Source: Collinsella sp.
Lineage (GTDB): Bacteria > Actinomycetota > Coriobacteriia > Coriobacteriales > Coriobacteriaceae
NCBI GenBank assembly: GCA_019419625.1
Contig: DXZO01000069.1
Span: forward strand, 172,175-207,798
Direction: 5' to 3'
Length of the DNA: 35,624 nucleotides
Made by a program: the position numbers and the translations under genes. Below, piece after piece: positions 30,974-35,624 of the stretch (its first letter is position 1; every line of letters starts with the position of its first letter). The notes under the pieces are model-generated. The model was given only the letters and a program-made list of their open reading frames with translations, did not search any database and had not been told where the DNA came from.

Positions 30974-31466
30974 CTTGTACAGCCTTATCTATCAAATGGG
31001 AAAGCTCATTCGCGCGCTCGCCGTGTGCCTCGAGCGTTATCGCTCGCACGTCGCTGTCGTCCTCATCGCGCTTAAGCGTCACCGAAAGATACTCATCCGT
31101 CAGTTCATCCTGAAACTGCTCGCCCCATTCCAGCAGGCAAACACCCTCATAGCCCAGCACGTCAAAAATGCCCGTATCCTCTAGCTCGTAGGCATGCTCC
31201 AGGCGGTACAGATCAAAATGGAACAGCGGAATACGTCCTTGGTCATGAACGGCCATGAGTGCAAACGTAGGGCTCGTGACCATATGCTCATCGCCCAGGG
31301 CACGCGAGACTCCCTTGGTAAAGTGGGTTTTTCCTACACCCAAGCCGCCGGTCAAAATCAGCACATCGCCATCTTCCAGGCACGGCGCAACCAGCTCGCC
31401 AAAATGCTCCGTATCGGCAGTACGAGCCGTTCTATAGGTACCTACCCCCAGGCGCTCCAGGGACAT
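30960..31466 (-). CDS. tsaE: TsaE, ATPase of tRNA threonylcarbamoyladenosine synthesis
   Basis: 168 residues from ATG 31466, which has AAGGAG 5 nt upstream; GTG two codons earlier is less likely. Seen: Walker A TGGLGVGKTHF (residues 39-49), VTSPTFALM, FHFDLYRL and LLEWGEQFQDEL, the family pattern. Its ATPase activity drives turnover of the TsaB-TsaD complex. The 3' end overlaps the start of the tsaB-rimI-tsaD fusion by 14 nt, so all t6A complex members are translated together. The gap to the glycosylase stop is 12 nt. Confidence 0.95.
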   Translation of the reverse strand: MSLERLGVGTYRTARTADTEHFGELVAPCLEDGDVLILTGGLGVGKTHFTKGVSRALGDEHMVTSPTFALMAVHDQGRIPLFHFDLYRLEHAYELEDTGIFDVLGYEGVCLLEWGEQFQDELTDEYLSVTLKRDEDDSDVRAITLEAHGERANELSHLIDKAVQDELA

Positions 31467-31478
31467 ATGCACTCCTTA

Positions 31479-32099
31479 TTATTCCGAGGCGGTCTCCGGC
31501 GCGGGGTGCCGCTCCAAATAGTCGCCCAGCATCTTAAAGTCTTCCTCCAGCAACTCCTGCCACGCCGGATTGCGCAGCGCCGCCGCAGGATGAAACGTCG
31601 GCATCACCACAAAGTGGCCCATCTGATGGAACCTGCCGCGCAGCTTGGTAATGCCGATCTCGGTCTTGAGCACAAAGTGCGTTGCGGGGTTGCCGAGCGT
31701 CACGATGATATCGGGCCAGATGCTTCGAATCTGCTCGCGCAAAAAAGGTGAGCAAGCCAGTACTTCCTCGGGACGCGGATTGCGGTTTCCCGGCGGGCGA
31801 CACTTAAGCACGTTGGCGATATAGACGTCCTCGCGCTTAAGACCTGCCAGGGACAAAATGCCATTGAGGTCTTCACCTGCCGCTCCCACAAAGGGTTCGC
31901 CCTGCAAATCCTCGTTGCGACCCGGTGCTTCACCGATAAACATGACGCGGGCGCGGGGGTTTCCCACGCCAAACACGATATTGTGACGCGACTGGTAGAG
32001 CTGGCAGAGGTGACAATCGCCCAGAACGGCCTCAATTTCCTCAAGTGCGACCTCACGTGGCGCCTGATGGGTATGGCCGGGGATGTGCATGACGCCCAT
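31479..32099 (-). CDS. Family 4-type uracil-DNA glycosylase with Fe-S cluster
   Basis: 206 residues. Removes uracil from DNA to start base-excision repair. Seen: four Cys that fit a 4Fe-4S cluster, Cys29-x2-Cys32 and Cys100-x15-Cys116, the active-site motif GEAPGRNED (56-64), and the C-terminal HPAAALRN. The spacing and length match family 4 (thermophile/actinobacterial type) rather than Ung. The ribosome site AGGAG overlaps the stop of alr (TAGGAG), giving an 8-nt gap, so it is co-translated in the operon. Confidence 0.93.
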   Translation of the reverse strand: MGVMHIPGHTHQAPREVALEEIEAVLGDCHLCQLYQSRHNIVFGVGNPRARVMFIGEAPGRNEDLQGEPFVGAAGEDLNGILSLAGLKREDVYIANVLKCRPPGNRNPRPEEVLACSPFLREQIRSIWPDIIVTLGNPATHFVLKTEIGITKLRGRFHQMGHFVVMPTFHPAAALRNPAWQELLEEDFKMLGDYLERHPAPETASE

Positions 32100-32107
32100 A
32101 GCGGCTC

Positions 32108-33253
32108 CTACACGTAGACCTTGTCGAGACGCATGCCAAAGCCGCAGGCGACCTCGTAATTAATCGTTCCGCGCAGTCGGGCCATCTCGTCCATAGTGAT
32201 CTCGGCATCGCCGTCGCGGCCGACAATAATCATCTCGTCACCATACTCGGCCTCGGCAATCTCGTGTGCCGGGTTGGACTGAATGGCGACCATAAACTGA
32301 TCCATACAGATATTGCCAACCTGACGCACGCGCTCTCCGCGATACAGCACATCCATACGATTGGAAAGCGTACGCGATAGGCCGTCGGCATAACCGATCG
32401 GCAGCGTGCAGATCTGGACGCGCGTACGCGGTACTCGGTAGGTAAAACCGTAGCCCACGCCCTCGCCCATCGCAGGGTGTGCCACGCGCGTCACGCGCGC
32501 ATGGACGCTCATAACGGGATCGAGCTGCATCACGTGGCCACTCAGCTCGCACGGCTGCATGCCATACAAGCCAACGCCGGCGCGAATCATATCAAAATGC
32601 ATCGAGGGGTCGAGCATCGAGGACGGCGTGTTGGCGCAGTGCACGATACCGCACTCAAAACCCGCATCCTTAATGGCTTGAACTGCCTCGGTAAAGCGCT
32701 GGCACTGCAGCTTATAGTCCCAGCCCGAAGGTTCATCGGCCGTGGCGAAGTGCGTAAATACGCCGTCGCACTGAATACCGCGATGGAAATTAATACCGCG
32801 GACAAAGTCGAGCACCTGCGTGTAATGTACGCCGATACGGTTCATGCCCGTCTCGATGGCGAGATGATACTTGCCCACCTTGCCCGCCGCGACGGCACAT
32901 TCGCCATACGCAAGAGCAAAGTCGGACGTATAGACCGAGGGCATGATATCGAACTCGAGCAACGTCGGAATGGCTTCGATAGGCGGCTCGCTAAGGATGA
33001 GGATGGGTTTCGTGATCCCGCCCTGTCGCAGCTCAACGCCCTCGTTAACCGTCGCCACGGCAAACATGTCGGCACCGGCCGAATACATAATCTTGGCGCA
33101 CCCAACAGCTCCATGACCATAAGCGTCGGCTTTAACCACGCAGCACAGGCGCTGGCGCGGATTCAGCAAATTCTTATAGGCCCTCGTGTTGCGGCGGAGC
33201 GCCCCGCGGTCGATCTCGACCCAGGACCAACGCGTCAAATCGGCTTTATTCAT
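32108..33253 (-). CDS. alr: Alanine racemase
   Basis: 381 residues. PLP enzyme that makes D-alanine for peptidoglycan. Seen: PLP lysine Lys41 in VVKADAYGHGAVG, the barrel motif METGMNRIGVH (as IETGMNRIGVHY), YGFTYRVPR with the C-terminal-domain catalytic Tyr region, LPIGYADGLSR, and GNICMDQFMV. The C-terminus (YEVACGFGMRLDKVYV) varies from the usual E-I-L-C but keeps the pattern. The start lies 2 nt after the nnr stop with only a weak ribosome site, which suggests coupled translation. Co-location with acpS and nnr is common in Gram-positives. Confidence 0.95.
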   Translation of the reverse strand: MNKADLTRWSWVEIDRGALRRNTRAYKNLLNPRQRLCCVVKADAYGHGAVGCAKIMYSAGADMFAVATVNEGVELRQGGITKPILILSEPPIEAIPTLLEFDIMPSVYTSDFALAYGECAVAAGKVGKYHLAIETGMNRIGVHYTQVLDFVRGINFHRGIQCDGVFTHFATADEPSGWDYKLQCQRFTEAVQAIKDAGFECGIVHCANTPSSMLDPSMHFDMIRAGVGLYGMQPCELSGHVMQLDPVMSVHARVTRVAHPAMGEGVGYGFTYRVPRTRVQICTLPIGYADGLSRTLSNRMDVLYRGERVRQVGNICMDQFMVAIQSNPAHEIAEAEYGDEMIIVGRDGDAEITMDEMARLRGTINYEVACGFGMRLDKVYV

Positions 33254-33255
33254 AA

Positions 33256-34872
33256 TTATTCATCCGGCCCTTCGTCTGTGATTCCCAGATCATCGAGTGC
33301 ATCCTTTGCCGCCAATTCCATGGCGGGACCAATCAAGTCAATAAGATCGGTCGCGATAACGCTCTTCTCGCCATACTCCGTCGCCGCAGCAAAACCGGCA
33401 TAGCTATGAAGTGCGACGGCATAGGAGTACAGCAGCTCCCAGCGGTCCATCTCGTCGCGCATGGTGGCTAGCGTGCCGGCCAGAATACCCGCAAGGACGT
33501 CACCCGAGCCAGCGGTCGCCAACGACGCCGGGCCCGAGAGCGGCAGCAGCACGCGCTCAACACCGCAAATGGCCGTCGTCGGGCCCTTAGCGATAACAAC
33601 GAGGTTATCGGAACCGGCGGCCCAGACAACCTTTTGCGCGGCAGCAATCGCGGTTCCAAGGTCATTGACCTCATCACCGGCGACGAGACGCGAAAGCTCA
33701 CGATAATGCGGCGTCATAACGAGCGGCTGCTCACGACGATACATCTCGGGATTGCTGTCGATGCCATCGATTGCAATCTTGGCAAGGCAGTTGAGAGCAT
33801 CGGCATCCAAGATAAGCGGTACGTCGAGCTCAAGCAGACCCGAAACCACCTGCATGGCACCGGCAGATGTCGTCATGCCGGGACCACACAGCACGCAGCT
33901 ATATTTCTTGGCAATCTCACATACCGTCATGCGCGCAGCGGCACCAAAAGAACCGCGGGAATCAGATGGAATAGCAAAGACCGGAATCGAAGGGAGCGCC
34001 ATGCGGATAAGGTTGGCACACGCATCCGGAGTCGCGACCGCCACATAGCCGGCGCCTGCGCGGGCAGCGGACTTGGCAGCCATAATGGCCGCACCAGGAT
34101 ACTGCGCCGATCCGGCAACAATGAGCACCGAGCCGCGCGAGTACTTATCGATATTCGTAGGCAGCGGAGCAAAATAGTCCACAAGGTCGCCGGGCTCCAC
34201 GATCTCGGCAGCATGGTCGACATCGTCAATAACCTCATCAAGGCGGTCATACAGACCACCGCAGACCAGATCGCCTGCATATTCGGGACCGTCAGCGCTG
34301 TATAGGCCGATCTTGGGAGCAATCATCGTCACCGTACGCTCGGCACGAATGCAGTCGTCATCCACCACACCCGTCTCGGCATTCAGACCCGAGGGAACAT
34401 CGATGGAGACAACGCAATCAGCATTTTCATTGACCGTGGGAATCCAGATTGAAAAAGGCGCACGGAGGTCACCGTGAAAACCGGTACCAAAAATGGCATC
34501 GACCACAACATCAGCCTTGTCGATCAGCACCTCCAGCTCATCACGGGAGGGACCGACACACACGTGCACGTCGCGGCCAGCAGTGCGACGGGCGACATGA
34601 CGAGCGAGAGCGGCAGGGATCTCATCCGGCTCAACCGGAGAGACGATATCTACATTAATGCCCTTATGCGTCAGAATGTCAGCGGCAACCCAGCCATCTC
34701 CGCCATTGTTGCCAAAACCGACCAATACAAGAACACGATCAGGGTTGAGCTTTAAAATCTCATTGGCGGCAAATTCGCCCGCCAACTCCATGAGTTCGGC
34801 CTTCGAGGTGCCCTCACGCTCGATGATATCTTCGAGGCGAACGACTTCCTCGGTACTCAAAACCGGTTTCAT
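33256..34872 (-). CDS. nnr: Bifunctional NAD(P)H-hydrate epimerase/dehydratase
   Basis: 538 residues. Repairs damaged NADH/NADPH hydrates. The N-terminal YjeF_N epimerase (residues 1 to about 215) carries VGFGNNGGDGWVAA (51-64) and VVDAIFGTGFHG. The C-terminal ribokinase-like ADP-dependent dehydratase (about 225-530) carries VAGSAQYPGAAIMAAKSAARAGAGY, CGPGMTTSAG, LILDADALN, TPHYRELSRL and TAGSGDVLAGILAG. Both halves look intact. The ATG follows the acpS stop directly (TAGATG), with AGGAG inside the acpS end. Confidence 0.95.
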   Translation of the reverse strand: MKPVLSTEEVVRLEDIIEREGTSKAELMELAGEFAANEILKLNPDRVLVLVGFGNNGGDGWVAADILTHKGINVDIVSPVEPDEIPAALARHVARRTAGRDVHVCVGPSRDELEVLIDKADVVVDAIFGTGFHGDLRAPFSIWIPTVNENADCVVSIDVPSGLNAETGVVDDDCIRAERTVTMIAPKIGLYSADGPEYAGDLVCGGLYDRLDEVIDDVDHAAEIVEPGDLVDYFAPLPTNIDKYSRGSVLIVAGSAQYPGAAIMAAKSAARAGAGYVAVATPDACANLIRMALPSIPVFAIPSDSRGSFGAAARMTVCEIAKKYSCVLCGPGMTTSAGAMQVVSGLLELDVPLILDADALNCLAKIAIDGIDSNPEMYRREQPLVMTPHYRELSRLVAGDEVNDLGTAIAAAQKVVWAAGSDNLVVIAKGPTTAICGVERVLLPLSGPASLATAGSGDVLAGILAGTLATMRDEMDRWELLYSYAVALHSYAGFAAATEYGEKSVIATDLIDLIGPAMELAAKDALDDLGITDEGPDE

Positions 34873-35412
34873 CTATGCTCCTAGCATATCTTGCGGATCA
34901 TCATCCAGATGTTCCGACAAAGCAGATTGTTGCAGCTGTTCGAGCTCGTCTAAGACAGAACGAGCCTCTTTAAATGTCTGAGCAACGCGCTCCTTCGTGC
35001 TCACCTTTTCTTCCTTGGGTTTAGGTCGAGCATCCTCGGTGATCGCAATGGCATTAGCGACAGCCAAGTCACCCGTCAGAGTAATAGAAAGAGCGACCTC
35101 GACAACACCCAATTCCTGGGCGATTTTAAGAGCACGGCCCGAAAGCAGCGCTTTTGGCTTGCCGAGCTTATCGCGCGTTACGGAAACGTCTTTACGGCCA
35201 ACACCCTGGCTAAAACCCGTTCCAAGCGCCTTAAGCACCGCCTCGCGAGAAGCGAAACGACTAGCATAATGCGCGGCAGGACGAGACGATGCGTCGCAAT
35301 ACGCACGCTCTTCATCGGTAAACACGCGCCGGGCAAACGCGGGCGTCTTCTCAAGGATTGATTTCATTCGGGAAATCTCGACGATATCAACGCCGATTCC
35401 GGCTTCGACCAT
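34873..35412 (-). CDS. acpS: Holo-[acyl-carrier-protein] synthase with C-terminal extension
   Basis: 179 residues from ATG 35412, chosen for its perfect GGAGGTGATT site; the longer frame to 35457 lacks support. Transfers 4'-phosphopantetheine from CoA to ACP. Seen: GIGVDIVEISRM with Mg ligand Asp9, FTDEERAYC, RFASREAVLKALGTG with Glu57, and KLGKPKALLSGRA. The catalytic part ends near residue 125; the remaining 55 residues (KPKEEKVSTKERVAQTFKEA...) are charged and helical, probably coiled coil, and are absent from typical 120-130-residue AcpS. First visible gene of the operon; the 3' end abuts nnr. Confidence 0.94.
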   Translation of the reverse strand: MVEAGIGVDIVEISRMKSILEKTPAFARRVFTDEERAYCDASSRPAAHYASRFASREAVLKALGTGFSQGVGRKDVSVTRDKLGKPKALLSGRALKIAQELGVVEVALSITLTGDLAVANAIAITEDARPKPKEEKVSTKERVAQTFKEARSVLDELEQLQQSALSEHLDDDPQDMLGA

Positions 35413-35519
35413 AATCACCTCCATGCTGCACAGACTAAGACATTGTAGCCCGTTCACAGAAGATGCGACAAACGAGGGTTATAAAACACAGCTACTATGT
35501 GAGACAAAAGCCCGTAAAC

Positions 35520-35554
35520 GCAAAAAAAGGGGGAGGCCGCGAGGCCTCCCCCTT
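35520..35554 (-). terminator. Strong terminator of a minus-strand unit beyond the right edge
   Basis: Stem AAGGGGGAGGCC (35527-35538) / GGCCTCCCCCTT (35543-35554), loop GCGA, followed on the minus strand by a run of seven T (35522-35528). It points to a transcript entering from the right and ending upstream of acpS. Confidence 0.9.
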
Positions 35555-35624
35555 CTTCAATCTCGATGACGGCTCGGTGCCGTCCACCGGTCAGCGGCGC
35601 CCTGGCCTCCCACGGGCTGACCCC
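35555..35624 (-). other. Structured G+C-rich sequence cut by the window edge
   Basis: On the minus strand, GGTCAGC near the edge can pair with GCTGACC about 25 nt later, followed by the hairpin GACGGC-ACCGA-GCCGTC and then the terminator. No reading frame ends here convincingly. It may be the 3' end of a structured RNA or an ordinary 3' UTR; the identity is not recognised. Confidence 0.3.

Overview
The window looks like a chromosomal segment of a high-G+C Gram-positive gut anaerobe of the Coriobacteriia, most likely Collinsella or a close relative. This is an inference from gene content and style, not a database match. The grounds are G+C-rich coding sequence with strong Shine-Dalgarno sites, a phosphoketolase, a glycogen/maltodextrin gene block, Tat-type lipoprotein signals, a TsaB-RimI-TsaD triple fusion, and many palindromic intergenic repeats. 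No prophage, CRISPR array or complete insertion sequence is visible.

Layout. 1-4000: phosphoketolase (xfp, minus) behind a LacI-type regulator, with two identical palindromic operators in the xfp promoter; then divergent murB with a terminator. 5000-6400: repeat copy A and a secreted PcsB-like peptidoglycan hydrolase (minus). 6650-11840: galE, malQ and glgP (plus). 11840-12290: a convergent gap with a six-copy alternating inverted-repeat array. 12295-16660: a minus-strand sugar ABC importer operon (binding lipoprotein, two permeases, ATPase). 16955-20355: a GntR/UTRA regulator divergent from a PTS EIICB permease fused to a HAD phosphatase. GTTTAAAC-type sites recur near gntR, the PTS gene, malQ and (degenerate) the importer, so these genes probably form one alpha-glucoside/maltodextrin regulon. 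20470-22655: polyprenyl synthase, a cytoplasmic tandem peptidoglycan-binding protein, and tRNA-Gln(UUG). 22660-23520: a repeat-rich gap with tRNA-like fragments, a REP-like palindrome, a MITE-like element and repeat copy B. 23531-25723: an orphan JetD-like TOPRIM protein (minus). 25907-28066: cstA with a long leader that holds an Ile/Val-rich leader ORF and an intrinsic terminator. 28166-28576: repeat copies C and D in opposite orientations. 28589-35412: a compact minus-strand housekeeping operon acpS-nnr-alr-udg-tsaE-tsaB/rimI/tsaD.

The strongest unexplained signal is a family of four elements (A-D; 5038, 23386, 28166, 28442). Each has a conserved 68-70 nt core, with compensatory stem changes, enclosed by 33-34 bp perfect inverted arms. 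The outer arm sequence is unrelated from copy to copy. A and D have almost identical cores but unrelated arms, so core and arms have separate histories. Three copies start 8-12 nt after the stop codon of a minus-strand gene, in the same orientation relative to that gene. The second strongest is a probable ribosome-mediated attenuator in front of cstA.

Metabolic reading: external alpha-glucans enter by the ABC importer or the PTS. MalQ and GlgP process maltodextrins to glucose and glucose-1-P, GalE links to UDP-galactose, and phosphoketolase takes sugar phosphates to acetyl-P.
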